From positions 1 through 35,286 of the IMG/VR virus record IMGVR_UViG_3300032242_000796: a DNA stretch of 35,286 bases; one strand, 5' to 3'. Every line of letters begins with the position of its first letter. The first letter of the stretch is position 1. A model generated the notes under the pieces. The model did no database searches. It saw only the letters and a list, made by a program, of their open reading frames with translations, and was not told where the DNA came from. Shown piece after piece: positions 28,394-35,286 of this stretch. A program made the position numbers and the translations under genes. The stretch comes from a virus.

Positions 28394-29134
28394 ATGAATA
28401 AGCATCTATTTGTCGCAACACCTATGTATGGTGGACAGTGTTTCGGTTTCTACACGCAATCTTGCTTACAGCTTCAAATGCTGTGCAAGAACGCAAACAT
28501 GAATGTCAGCTTTTCCTACCTGTTTAACGAATCATTGATTCAACGGGCTAGGAACCTATTAGTGCATCATTTCCTAAAGTCTGATGCTACTCATATGATG
28601 TTTATTGACGCTGATATTCGCTTCAATCCAAACGACATCTTTCCGATGATGGAGGCTGACAAAGACATTATTTGTGGCATCTACCCAAAGAAGGAAATCA
28701 ACTGGCAAACCGTCCGTAACGCAATTGAGGCTGGTGTACCCAATGAGCAGCTAAAACACCATACAGGCGCATTTGTGGTCAATCTGGTGGACTATCAGAC
28801 TGAGGTCACAGTGCCGGTTAATCAGCCGGTTGAGATTTGGAACGGTGGCACGGGCTTCATGCTCATTAAGCGTGAGGTTTTCGAGGGTTTAATCGGAAAA
28901 GTGCCGATGTACCTAAATAACGTGCTGGATTTGCAAAGCAACCAGAACGGCGAAACCATTCATGAGTTTTTTGCAACGCAAATTGAGCCAGAATCCAAGT
29001 TATTGCTGTCTGAGGACTACGACTTTTGCAAAAAGGCTAGAAACGCTGGTTATAAGGTATGGGCAGCTCCTTGGGTGCAATTAGCCCACGTTGGCACGTA
29101 TGCGTTTGAAGGTCAGTTGCTACAAACGCCATGA
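28394..29134 (+). CDS. Phage glycosyltransferase (GT-A fold), 246 aa
   Basis: The start is at 28394, with AAAGGGG upstream; a longer frame from 28283 overlaps rusA and is rejected. The opening MNKHLFVATPMYGGQCFGFY, the DxD-type motif THMMFIDADIRFNPNDIFPM (metal and sugar-nucleotide binding, D72-D74), WNGGTGFMLIKREVF, and SEDYDFCKKARNAGYKVWAA follow the GT-A order. Substrate not known; it may alter host surface sugars or phage DNA/proteins. It is early expressed, unlike the late DUF5672 protein. Confidence 0.82.
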   Translation: MNKHLFVATPMYGGQCFGFYTQSCLQLQMLCKNANMNVSFSYLFNESLIQRARNLLVHHFLKSDATHMMFIDADIRFNPNDIFPMMEADKDIICGIYPKKEINWQTVRNAIEAGVPNEQLKHHTGAFVVNLVDYQTEVTVPVNQPVEIWNGGTGFMLIKREVFEGLIGKVPMYLNNVLDLQSNQNGETIHEFFATQIEPESKLLLSEDYDFCKKARNAGYKVWAAPWVQLAHVGTYAFEGQLLQTP

Positions 29135-29484
29135 TGCGCGACAAATACGCTCCCCATGTTGATTTTGGGGAGTTGTCCGGCTTGCTTGGCAAGGTTTTGC
29201 CGTCAAATCTGGATATGGTCCTAGAACGCAAGGGACACTTCCTATTCGGCGAATGGAAGCGAGACGGGGAAAAGATAAGCAAAGGCCAAGAAATCCTCTT
29301 AAAAGCCCTCTCAGGGCTTCCTAAGACCACGGTTTTAGTGGTCTCTGGGGACACGGACAACGGGATGCGTGTAGAGCGTTTCTGGAGGATTCTGCCGGAC
29401 GGCAGTTACGCTCAATCCGGCAAAGGCTTAATAGAGTTTAAAGACTATATTACTGAATGGTACTTAGTAGCTGATATAGGATAA
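29131..29484 (+). CDS. PD-(D/E)XK nuclease-like protein, 117 aa
   Basis: PSNLDMVLERKGHFLFGEWK (24-43) followed by SKGQEILLKALSGLPKTTVL has the order of a minimal PD-(D/E)XK fold: D28, then E41-x-K43, then Gln in the next helix (Q53). Such compact nucleases are often phage resolvases, repair nucleases or restriction-like enzymes. The start overlaps the glycosyltransferase by four bases. It ends the early operon. Active-site assignment is by pattern only. Confidence 0.66.
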   Translation: MMRDKYAPHVDFGELSGLLGKVLPSNLDMVLERKGHFLFGEWKRDGEKISKGQEILLKALSGLPKTTVLVVSGDTDNGMRVERFWRILPDGSYAQSGKGLIEFKDYITEWYLVADIG

Positions 29485-29509
29485 TGTTGCAGCGCAACAT
29501 ACAGTTTTT
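29485..29509 (+). terminator. Weak terminator at the end of the rightward operon
   Basis: TGTTGC (29485-29490) pairs with GCAACA (29494-29499) over a three-base loop. T5 begins five bases later (29505-29509), so it is not an ideal terminator. It lies in the short gap between convergent operons and begins right after the stop codon of the last early gene. Confidence 0.45.
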
Positions 29510-29527
29510 CTTGGGGGATGGACCAGC

Positions 29528-30043
29528 TTATTTAAATCCCCAGAAATACAGGTCTTTGGCATCTTCGTTCGTGCTGAACTCGTAGTAGTAAAACTGACCT
29601 AAATCGCAATCCCTACGAATGTCTTCTTCCGTGATGTTGCGGTAATAGTCGTGAGCCGTGAATGGAGAGTCCCAAGGGTTAGTTTTGGTCGTGCCATGTT
29701 CAAGCCGTCCGGTTGTAGCGCAAGTAAAGAACACTAGCTTGGATGACATCCTAGCCATGTTATTGAATATCCTAGCCCACTCAGGGGCGTGTTCAAAGCA
29801 CTCACAAGAGGCTACAACGTCAAAAGAACCATCGCTGTAGTCCAAGTCCTCACCTTTGCCGACAACGTCAACGCAGGGGCCTTTAGCAAGGTCTACGCCG
29901 ATGTAGGTGCATTGCTCAAAAAAGTCTCTTATTGTGCCATTCAGATTCAAACTGCCCACTTCTAGTACAGATTTGTTCCTGAACATATCAGGAAAGCGTT
30001 CCTTCAGACCGGCTATAAAAGCCAGTTGTGCTGGATGTGACAT
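29528..30043 (-). CDS. Class I SAM-dependent methyltransferase, 171 aa
   Basis: Motif I SVLEVGSLNLNG (25-36), motif II acidic residue in YIGVDLAKG (D51), then EDLDYSDGSFDVVASCECFE as motifs III-IV (Methyltransf_11 type). The C-terminal region is short, with YYRNITEEDIRRDC and Tyr-rich strands. Substrate not shown; sugar or small-molecule methylation is more likely than DNA, because no DPPY/NPPY motif is present. Last gene of the leftward late transcript, preceded by AGGGG. Confidence 0.82.
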   Translation of the reverse strand: MSHPAQLAFIAGLKERFPDMFRNKSVLEVGSLNLNGTIRDFFEQCTYIGVDLAKGPCVDVVGKGEDLDYSDGSFDVVASCECFEHAPEWARIFNNMARMSSKLVFFTCATTGRLEHGTTKTNPWDSPFTAHDYYRNITEEDIRRDCDLGQFYYYEFSTNEDAKDLYFWGFK

Positions 30044-30063
30044 AGTTATCCCCTATGATTTGA

Positions 30064-30216
30064 TTAACGACGGCCTTTTCGTACCGTCTTCTTTGACTTC
30101 CTAAATGCTGCTGCTGTTGGGGCACCTTTGCTGCCCGGTGTCCTCATACGCTCACCAGAACCCTTGGCAATGCGTCTACGTTTAGCGTGAATGTTTGCGT
30201 ATAAACCCGGTTTCAT
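30064..30216 (-). CDS. Small very basic phage protein, 50 aa
   Basis: The ATG at 30216 overlaps the preceding stop (ATGA). The sequence begins MKPGLYANIHAKRRRIAKGS and ends KSKKTVRKGRR; about one third of residues are Lys or Arg. Similar short basic proteins with the MKPGLYANIHAKR opening occur in other phages, including cyanophages, next to DUF6321-like genes. Function unknown; nucleic-acid binding is likely from charge. Confidence 0.68.
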   Translation of the reverse strand: MKPGLYANIHAKRRRIAKGSGERMRTPGSKGAPTAAAFRKSKKTVRKGRR

Positions 30217-30437
30217 CTACACCCCCAACGACGTCTAGCTGCTTTACCTCTCTCACCCTTCCAGTTCTTAGACCTTGCACAGAAAGACTTGTGTCTTGGT
30301 CCTGATTTGGTTGGAGCTTTTAAATTACTGCCGGTAGCACGGTTGTACTTATTACGTCCTTTAGCGGTCAGACCACCACCAGCTTTGACAGAGAGCTTCT
30401 CACCGCGACCTACTGATAAATTGGTATCTTTAGACAT
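30213..30437 (-). CDS. DUF6321-like basic protein, 74 aa
   Basis: The central pattern LSVKAGGGLTAKGRNKYNRA, then TGSNLKAPTKSG and RKSFCAR-like HKSFCARS, matches the DUF6321 type common in marine and freshwater phages. Very basic, no membrane segment, one central Cys. Known function: none. It lies between lysozyme and the 50-aa basic protein, overlapping both neighbours, so it is expressed late. Confidence 0.75.
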   Translation of the reverse strand: MSKDTNLSVGRGEKLSVKAGGGLTAKGRNKYNRATGSNLKAPTKSGPRHKSFCARSKNWKGERGKAARRRWGCR

Positions 30438-30937
30438 TACGCCCCCAAATACATAGCACGCTCATCATTACGTCTAATCACTAGCCCTTTTTGGATGACG
30501 CCAGCAGCTAAACGATACTTCAAAAAGGCATCAGCCGCCCCATTAAAGTCACCGCGATTGTGGCACTGTCTAATACTAGACTTTTGAAGCCCACCCAACC
30601 CTGCATTGAAGGCAAATGAGCAAAGTGCGTCAAACCTTCCCTGAGTAAGATTAGCAGGGCACAAACGTAAAACACCTCGCTCAAATCGAACCAAGTCTTT
30701 CTCAAGAATCTCAAGGACTTCATCATCACTTAGCTTTCTATCCCACTCACTAGGGCACTTCAACTTGCCAGCAGCTTTCGCAGCCTTACGCTCATCCAAT
30801 TTCATAGCTAAATGCTCTGGCGGCGCGATTAAGTGACCAACACCCGTAGTCCAAAGCAGTACGCTATCCAGATAAGGCTTCTTCCTGACACCCTCATGGT
30901 GCGCTAGAGCTACCCTACCTTTGTTTGACACCTTCAT
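30437..30937 (-). CDS. Endolysin: T4-type lysozyme (glycoside hydrolase 24), 166 aa
   Basis: It cuts the host peptidoglycan glycan strands. HHEGVRKKPYLDSVLLWTTGVGH (13-35, given here in parts: E15, D24, T30) reproduces the E-x8-D-x5-T catalytic spacing of T4 lysozyme (E11, D20, T26). LTQGRFDALCSFAFNAGLGG is the conserved second region. No signal peptide, so release depends on a holin; the holin gene lies directly upstream with a four-base overlap. Confidence 0.92.
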   Translation of the reverse strand: MKVSNKGRVALAHHEGVRKKPYLDSVLLWTTGVGHLIAPPEHLAMKLDERKAAKAAGKLKCPSEWDRKLSDDEVLEILEKDLVRFERGVLRLCPANLTQGRFDALCSFAFNAGLGGLQKSSIRQCHNRGDFNGAADAFLKYRLAAGVIQKGLVIRRNDERAMYLGA

Positions 30938-31416
30938 TTTTTAAACGCTTGAGTTCCAAACCAGAACGCTATGACTGAAGCCCATATCTGTTGGGTATCG
31001 TCATCCCACAACTGGTCTAGCATTAACTTAAAGTCTACGTCATGCGCCCAAGCATAAGCAAAACCAGCTATGTCTATAAATACCAGAAGGCCAAACAAGC
31101 CCAAAGTAATGACAGGACGAACGGAAGCGCGAAGATTAATAACCCATTGGGCCGCACCTTTGCCAATCTCAATGTCATGCTGATAAAGTGCTTTACGTTC
31201 ATCTGCTGCGGTCTGTATCTGTATCTGTTCAGTGTGTATATCTTCTATTCGTTCCTGAGACGCAAAGCCAGCAGCCTGTAACTTCATTTGCTGGTCCATC
31301 TGCATCTGAGCAAGCTCTAACTCATGCTTCTTGTCAGACTTGTCTTGGAAGAAGTCTAGGATTCGCGGCAAGCCACCGGAGAGAAAACTGATTAAAGTTG
31401 AGAGGATAGTCAGCAT
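30934..31416 (-). CDS. Holin of the GTA_holin_3TM type, 160 aa
   Basis: It contains a short hydrophobic N-terminus (LTILSTLISFLSGGLPRILD), a charged coiled coil (about 26-80), and two clear membrane segments: VITLGLFGLLVFIDIAGFAY (about 100-119) and IWASVIAFWFGTQAF (about 144-158). This layout and the FWFGTQAFKK end fit the three-helix holin family first described for gene-transfer-agent release. It pairs with the lysozyme just downstream. Start and upstream stop overlap as TAATG. Confidence 0.8.
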   Translation of the reverse strand: MLTILSTLISFLSGGLPRILDFFQDKSDKKHELELAQMQMDQQMKLQAAGFASQERIEDIHTEQIQIQTAADERKALYQHDIEIGKGAAQWVINLRASVRPVITLGLFGLLVFIDIAGFAYAWAHDVDFKLMLDQLWDDDTQQIWASVIAFWFGTQAFKK

Positions 31417-31709
31417 TATTCACCTTGCAATTCAAGTAATAGTTTAGTCCTCAACGCACGCATCTTTCTTGTTTCCTCTAACGCTGCATTGGTCGCTGTG
31501 TTCATATCCATGTACATGACAGCCATGACAGGGATAACAATAATCAGCACAATACACAAGACCACCAAGGCGACGAGAAATGATAACGGTACGTCTGGCT
31601 CATCCTTATCAGTATCATTACGCATAGAAACCAACACATTATGAATACGACCGCGAGAATTGAGGTCAGTTGTTCCCCTATTTTTCTTCTTATATTTGCC
31701 CGTCGCCAT
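31416..31709 (-). CDS. Single-pass membrane protein overlapping the upstream gene, 97 aa
   Basis: Basic N-terminus (about 1-30), one strong membrane helix (PLSFLVALVVLCIVLIIVIP, about 41-60), then a charged helix (NAALEETRKMRALRTKLLLE). It shares 166 bp with the previous gene in another frame. CAGGT precedes the ATG at 31709. The type II membrane layout followed by a helix, next to holin and lysozyme, makes an inner-membrane spanin or holin regulator possible; no lipobox partner was found, so the role stays open. Confidence 0.6.
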   Translation of the reverse strand: MATGKYKKKNRGTTDLNSRGRIHNVLVSMRNDTDKDEPDVPLSFLVALVVLCIVLIIVIPVMAVMYMDMNTATNAALEETRKMRALRTKLLLELQGE

Positions 31710-32155
31710 TTCGCTACCTGTTGCTTGCGTAATTCTTGACGTTGTACTTCTTCCCGTTCTGCCTTAACTCTTTCCCGCATGGCCTCAAACTCTGACCAGA
31801 TAGCCCCCAACTGCGGGGGTGCCGAGTACACAAGAGTTTCGCGTAACTCGGTTTCTAACCTGTTCATTTCTTTGATAGCCATCACCCGGTTAAATGCCTC
31901 CTGATTCAGAGACAACTCCGGGTCACGTACCTTCTTACTCTTTAGTTCTTCCTCATGAACGTGCTTTTCAAGCTGCTCATGCGCTTTAAAAAAGTGCCCC
32001 AAATGACCGCTAATGTCAGCAACGACGTCCTTGGCTTGACCGTAAGCGTCCACCAGCTCCATACCTTGTGCTTTGTACTCTTGATAAAGCTCACAGCCTT
32101 TGCGTATAGCAGCGGCAGCAGTCTTAGCAGCGGCAAGGATGGTAAGCGGGTCAAT
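31544..32155 (-). CDS. Coiled-coil protein with C-terminal membrane anchor, apparent AUU start, 203 aa
   Basis: The frame is open from the TAA at 32158-32156, directly followed by ATT (32155-32153). GAGGG lies seven bases upstream. Reading from this ATT gives (M)DPLTILAAAKTAAAAIRKG, which fits the opening of similar phage proteins (MDP-LAA-IKKG type); starting at the first ATG (32062) would lose this segment. Next come a charged helical part with LNQEAFNRVMAIKEMNRLET and QLGAIWSEFEAMRERVKAER, and a membrane helix near the end (LAVVFIMCWFLCVMIL, about 165-180). Function unknown; late, next to lysis genes. Confidence 0.68.
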   Translation of the reverse strand: MDPLTILAAAKTAAAAIRKGCELYQEYKAQGMELVDAYGQAKDVVADISGHLGHFFKAHEQLEKHVHEEELKSKKVRDPELSLNQEAFNRVMAIKEMNRLETELRETLVYSAPPQLGAIWSEFEAMRERVKAEREEVQRQELRKQQVAKWRRANIRRKIGEQLTSILAVVFIMCWFLCVMILIRMSQTYRYHFSSPWWSCVLC

Positions 32156-32509
32156 TTAGATTCCCTCGCCCGGAGTAAAGTAACACTCAGACGCAGCCTC
32201 ACCAATGAACGCAATGTACATATTCGTTGTGTTACTGAATTGGTACGGTATTGTGTAAGACTTAATAGAAGCTGGAACCGATACCAAACAATATTGAGGA
32301 CTACCGTTAGTTGGCAGTGAGGCAGTAATACTAGCGTTAGAACTTACGACAAAATAAACGGGCTGACCAGTAGCTCCACTTGGCTGATGGTTAGATACTA
32401 AAAGCTGATTGCAAGGACTGTCAGCCGTAATAGTAATGGTCTGACTAGCCGTTGTTACGTTGGCCTTATACGTCTTGCCTTGCGCTTGAAACGGTATGTT
32501 ATTAGCCAT
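32156..32509 (-). CDS. Small beta-rich virion protein, paralogue of the 5724-6053 product, 117 aa
   Basis: Opening MANNIPFQAQGKTYKANVTT, a series of Thr/Ser/Ala-rich strands (TITITADSPCNQLLVSN, YFVVSSNASITASLP), and the ending YFTPGEGI, which parallels YITPGDGL of the protein at 5724-6053. No charge clusters and no membrane helix. Such domains often decorate capsid or fibres. The stop is a single TAA in frame with the next gene. Confidence 0.66.
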   Translation of the reverse strand: MANNIPFQAQGKTYKANVTTASQTITITADSPCNQLLVSNHQPSGATGQPVYFVVSSNASITASLPTNGSPQYCLVSVPASIKSYTIPYQFSNTTNMYIAFIGEAASECYFTPGEGI

Positions 32510-32715
32510 TAGTACACCTTTTTGCCGCCACCTGTGGTTGGGCTGCTCTTAGTCTGCTCACCATTGCCGAAATCCCAAACAGAGATATACCCTGCTGGCA
32601 TCCGGTCTGTATTGTTCTGACCGTCTCTGCTGCCGTCTCTTGGCAACTGTTGACGAACTGATTTAGCAACCTGTTGGTTTAAGTCACTATGACGCTTGTG
32701 TAGTTTGTCTTTCAT
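32509..32715 (-). CDS. Small basic polar protein, 68 aa
   Basis: Polar and basic: HKRHSDLNQQVAKSVRQQLP, then Arg/Asp/Asn-rich, and a Gly/Ser/Lys end (TTGGGKKVY). Likely disordered. AGGAA lies five to six bases before the ATG. It overlaps both neighbours (29 bp with the two-helix membrane gene, one base with the next), supporting translation. No known family; function unassigned. Confidence 0.58.
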   Translation of the reverse strand: MKDKLHKRHSDLNQQVAKSVRQQLPRDGSRDGQNNTDRMPAGYISVWDFGNGEQTKSSPTTGGGKKVY

Positions 32716-32908
32716 CGTTCTTCCTTTCCTCGACCTTTACTAAAAGGTAACTGAAAATTACAAATATCGCTAGGGTTGTCACCCGTTCCCATTTCGGGTC
32801 CCACATTGTCCAGCAACCTAGGCCAAACGATGTCAATAGTGCCAAAATCGTGATGAGCCGGTCTGAGATGACGCGCAAAGCAATAGTGACTAAAGTAACT
32901 CCGTCCAT
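32687..32908 (-). CDS. Two-helix membrane protein, holin-like, 73 aa
   Basis: Two hydrophobic segments (ITILALLTSFGLGCWTMW, about 20-37, and TTLAIFVIFSYLLVK, about 44-58) joined by a short turn with DPKWERV. Short charged ends (KVEERKNDERQ). AGGGG is seven bases upstream of the ATG, favouring this frame over the overlapping 74-aa frame at 32712-32936. Proteins with the GCWTMWDPxxER turn recur in phages. It may be a second holin or holin accessory; proof lacking. Confidence 0.64.
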   Translation of the reverse strand: MDGVTLVTIALRVISDRLITILALLTSFGLGCWTMWDPKWERVTTLAIFVIFSYLLVKVEERKNDERQTTQAS

Positions 32909-32939
32909 GAATATCCCCTAAATGAAAGAGATTCACAGT

Positions 32940-33149
32940 CTAATCCTTATCGTCCTCATCGTCCATACCAAAGCCGGAACCCCACTCATCGTCCGACAGC
33001 TTGAGCTTAATAGCCTCCAGCTTTAACGCCCTATCCAAAACCTTTGTCTTGTCTGTAATGGACGCCATTGGGTCATTCATTACAGCAATCAACATATGAG
33101 CAATAGCACTCTCAAGCTCTGGATTTATCCCCTTTTGTTTCTTAGCCAT
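32940..33149 (-). CDS. Conserved small phage protein, 69 aa
   Basis: A helical protein with a recurring phage pattern: AHMLIAVMNDPMASITDKTK, VLDRALKLEAIKLKLSDDEW, then GSGF and a very acidic tail (DDEDDKD). Function unknown. Start overlaps the preceding stop (TAATG). The acid tail and helical core resemble small assembly or terminase-associated proteins, but the gene is far from the terminase block. Confidence 0.68.
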   Translation of the reverse strand: MAKKQKGINPELESAIAHMLIAVMNDPMASITDKTKVLDRALKLEAIKLKLSDDEWGSGFGMDDEDDKD

Positions 33150-35167
33150 TACTGATTCCCGTAACGAACCGCACCATAAGCCGCGCCACCGGCTACACCG
33201 TATCCCAAAATCCTTGCTGCTAAAGAAGCCAATTGTTTTTTGGCTTGTTCCGTATCGGTTACTTGTTTTATTACTCTGTCAGATTCCAAGCGCATGGTTT
33301 CGTATTGACGGTTATTAATCATTCCTTCGTCTAATAACTTTTTAGCAAAGTTTTTGTGCAGACCTGCAATTTCATCTGGTTTTGTTGCCGTATTTAAATC
33401 TGAATTAAACTTTGCAAAATCTTGTTGTAACGCTCTTTGCTTTCTTGTTACATCACCAGCTTCTTTGGCAATAGTTGTTCCTGTTTCTGCACGTTTTGCG
33501 GCTTGAGCTGCTTGAGCATAATACTTTTCAGCCATGTCTCTTGCGCCAGTTACGTTCAACATGGTTCTGTTGTCTTTAATAAACTTTTCTATCTTTGCAG
33601 GGTCATTAGCTAACTGTTCCATCTTGGATGCAAAGTATTTACGTGCTTGGGCTTCAGCAAATTGTTTGTTTCCGCCGGCAGCCTCTATCAATCCTTGGTA
33701 AGACTCTCGGTTAGCAAATAATTTAGATGGTATGTTTTCTGACGCAACCTTGGAATAACCTTTAACACCCGGCAACTGTTCCTCAAAAATCTTTCCAGCC
33801 CTAGTTCCAAATACACGCAAAGGTTCAGAATCTTGCTTGTATTGAGTCAAAAACTTTTCTAACAAAGAAACTTTTTCACCGGGTTTGGTAGTAAATTCTT
33901 TCATTGCCTTTGTCAGCATATCGGCATACTTACCCGCCTCTGCTTGAGGAATAGCATCAAATCCAGTTTCGGGAACACCATATTGACGGTCTTTTAGCAA
34001 ACGTCTAACTTTTTCTAAGCCTTCAAAACTAACGTCTCTACCAACAACAACGCCAGAAGCAGGGTCAACCTGTTTCCCTGAAACTAAACGCTCAATCTCA
34101 CGTATTTGATTACCAATGCTTCCGGGAGCATTAGACAATCCAGCTTCTGATTTTCTGGCTTTTTCTAAAGAAATCATCATTTCTCTAAAGCCTTCGGTAT
34201 CAGCCACCTTTTGCTTGTTCATTTCTTTTTCGGCGGCAAAATCAAATGCTGCGCCTTTGTTTTTCTCTGCTCTTGCGTTACGAGCTTCTTTTAATGCTTT
34301 AAATGTATTGTTGACGTATGTCCTAATTTCATCACCAATGGATTGCTCAGAAGCAGGAATAGGCCGGAAACGACCAGCCTCTTTTTGCGTAGTTGTGCCC
34401 GGCAATTCTTTGTATGCTTCCTCGCCACGACGAGCTTGTCGAGTAGCCGACGTTTCAGCTATGCCAGCTTTTTGTTCTGCCTCATCAGCAAGTTTTTTAG
34501 CGGCGTCAGCTTCTGCACCAGTACGTTTTTGAGCATAGTCACGTAAAGCAGTAGCCATACGTTTAGCATCGCCACCAAACGCTTGGTCCATTAACTTAGA
34601 AACATATTTATATCCCTTGGATGCTATCTGACCCGCCAAAGGAACTGTTCCAGAAAGAACACCACCAACAACTGCGCCTTGCAATCCTGACTCTGCTTTT
34701 TTCTTGCCAATATCACTGTAATCAGGAGCTTCAGTCAAAAATGCTTCTGTACCTCCGGCAACAGCCGCGCCACCAAGAGTTCTAGCTAAAAACTGAGGAA
34801 CCATTGATAAGCCAGCCGTAAATTCAATTCCTTTACCAATAGGAATAAGGCCAGCACCACCTTTAGTTATTTCTTTGCCGAGAGTGCGTGCGCCAATAGT
34901 TCCGCCGGGAGCAATGTACTCAGGTTTGGCTTCGACACCTTTGACATATTCAGCAGCTTTACGTTGTAGTGGTTCATAAGGAATAGATTGAACCGCACCA
35001 GCAATAGGCAATGACATACCCTGAAAAAACTCACCAACTTGCTCAAGTTGAGATGGTTCTGCTTTATCTTTAGGTGTAGGTGACGCTTTTTTAGACAAAT
35101 AAGCATCTGGGTCAAAACCGGTTGATGGTTCTGACTCCGCTAAGTATTTATCAGGGTCGAAAGCCAT
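33149..35167 (-). CDS. Large internal virion (ejection-type) protein, 672 aa
   Basis: The N-terminus has two copies of a short motif (FDPDKYLAE and FDPDAYLSK, residues 3-28), a form frequent in phage internal proteins. Ala/Gly-rich hydrophobic segments occur at about 107-180 (GGAAVAGGTEAF, GAVVGGVLSGTVPLAGQIAS) and at the C-terminus (about 650-668). Between them are long charged helical coils. It is the largest late protein and last of the ejection block, the place of T7 gp16-like proteins, but I see no lytic transglycosylase motif. Its ATG overlaps the 511-aa gene stop across the circle join. Confidence 0.72.
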   Translation of the reverse strand: MAFDPDKYLAESEPSTGFDPDAYLSKKASPTPKDKAEPSQLEQVGEFFQGMSLPIAGAVQSIPYEPLQRKAAEYVKGVEAKPEYIAPGGTIGARTLGKEITKGGAGLIPIGKGIEFTAGLSMVPQFLARTLGGAAVAGGTEAFLTEAPDYSDIGKKKAESGLQGAVVGGVLSGTVPLAGQIASKGYKYVSKLMDQAFGGDAKRMATALRDYAQKRTGAEADAAKKLADEAEQKAGIAETSATRQARRGEEAYKELPGTTTQKEAGRFRPIPASEQSIGDEIRTYVNNTFKALKEARNARAEKNKGAAFDFAAEKEMNKQKVADTEGFREMMISLEKARKSEAGLSNAPGSIGNQIREIERLVSGKQVDPASGVVVGRDVSFEGLEKVRRLLKDRQYGVPETGFDAIPQAEAGKYADMLTKAMKEFTTKPGEKVSLLEKFLTQYKQDSEPLRVFGTRAGKIFEEQLPGVKGYSKVASENIPSKLFANRESYQGLIEAAGGNKQFAEAQARKYFASKMEQLANDPAKIEKFIKDNRTMLNVTGARDMAEKYYAQAAQAAKRAETGTTIAKEAGDVTRKQRALQQDFAKFNSDLNTATKPDEIAGLHKNFAKKLLDEGMINNRQYETMRLESDRVIKQVTDTEQAKKQLASLAARILGYGVAGGAAYGAVRYGNQ

Positions 35168-35286
35168 TATTGAACTCCTAACCTTTTTTTAATTTGTGCT
35201 GACCTTGGGTCTTTAGGATTAGCGTTTGCCCAATCTAACGCTTGCTTATCTTGTGGACTAATTTCTTTAGCTGGAGCAGAAGTATC
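35164..35286. repeat. Right copy of terminal direct repeat (assembly overlap)
   Basis: Identical to positions 1-123. Bases 35168-35286 repeat the 3' end of the 511-aa gene and should not be annotated as a separate partial gene. Removing one copy gives a 35,163-bp circle. Confidence 0.95.

Noticed and set aside
32712-32936. 74-codon minus-strand frame overlapping the two-helix membrane gene
   Set aside because: The frame at 32687-32908 has a better ribosome site and a coherent two-helix membrane protein; this one is its shadow.
1-35286. tRNA genes, CRISPR arrays, insertion sequences, integrase and attachment sites
   Set aside because: I looked for tRNA T-loop patterns, regular spaced repeats, transposase motifs and tyrosine/serine recombinase motifs and saw none. 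A tRNAscan or CRISPR search would settle this.

Overview
The window is a complete, circularly closed genome of a tailed phage (Caudoviricetes). Positions 35164-35286 repeat positions 1-123 exactly, and the gene that starts at 35167 is joined in TAATG fashion to the gene that ends at position 4. The non-redundant circle is therefore 35,163 bp. A large terminase, portal, HK97-type capsid protein, P22 gp4/gp10-like connector and stabiliser proteins and four large ejection-type proteins are present. No tape measure, tail tube, sheath or baseplate is recognisable. This points to a short-tailed (podovirus-type) phage. The sigma70-like promoters, the Shine-Dalgarno sites and the lysozyme/holin lysis set suggest a Gram-negative bacterial host. 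The specific host cannot be read from the sequence. No integrase, CI-type repressor, RNA polymerase, DNA polymerase, helicase or primase is recognised, so the phage is probably virulent and relies on host replication and transcription enzymes.

Layout. A divergent control region (about 22133-22748) splits the genome. The early genes run rightward (22749-29484). The first is an ArdC-type antirestriction protein, followed by a block of tiny genes that includes a duplicated 64-aa pair and two single-pass membrane microproteins. Then comes a roughly 500-bp gap holding a probable structured small RNA with an intrinsic terminator and a second hairpin-rich stretch. A second promoter at 25205-25233 starts the recombination module: YqaJ-type exonuclease, RecT-like annealing protein, RusA resolvase and a PD-(D/E)XK protein, with a glycosyltransferase among them.

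All late genes run leftward from 22132 through position 1 and, round the circle, from 35167 down to 29528. In order of transcription they are: small proteins and a 2OG-Fe(II) oxygenase, a terminase block, a DUF5672 glycosyltransferase-like protein, portal, a cluster of very small basic genes, an internal promoter with a 14-bp palindrome, scaffold and capsid genes, decoration proteins, connector/stabiliser, tail fibre and glycine-rich adhesin genes, and ejection proteins. After the junction come small membrane proteins, the holin/lysozyme lysis cassette and a methyltransferase. Most neighbouring genes overlap by 1-30 bp (TAATG or ATGA), implying strong translational coupling.

Most interesting points: a candidate noncoding RNA at 24800-24902 whose loop can pair with an internal single-stranded segment; a gene at 32155 that appears to start with AUU and sits in frame behind a single UAA; two 13-codon basic micro-genes with good ribosome sites; a TTTCCTAAC leader motif placed exactly 26 nt before three early start codons; two pairs of mutually exclusive 7-bp hairpins; and repeat-built adhesin and decoration proteins.
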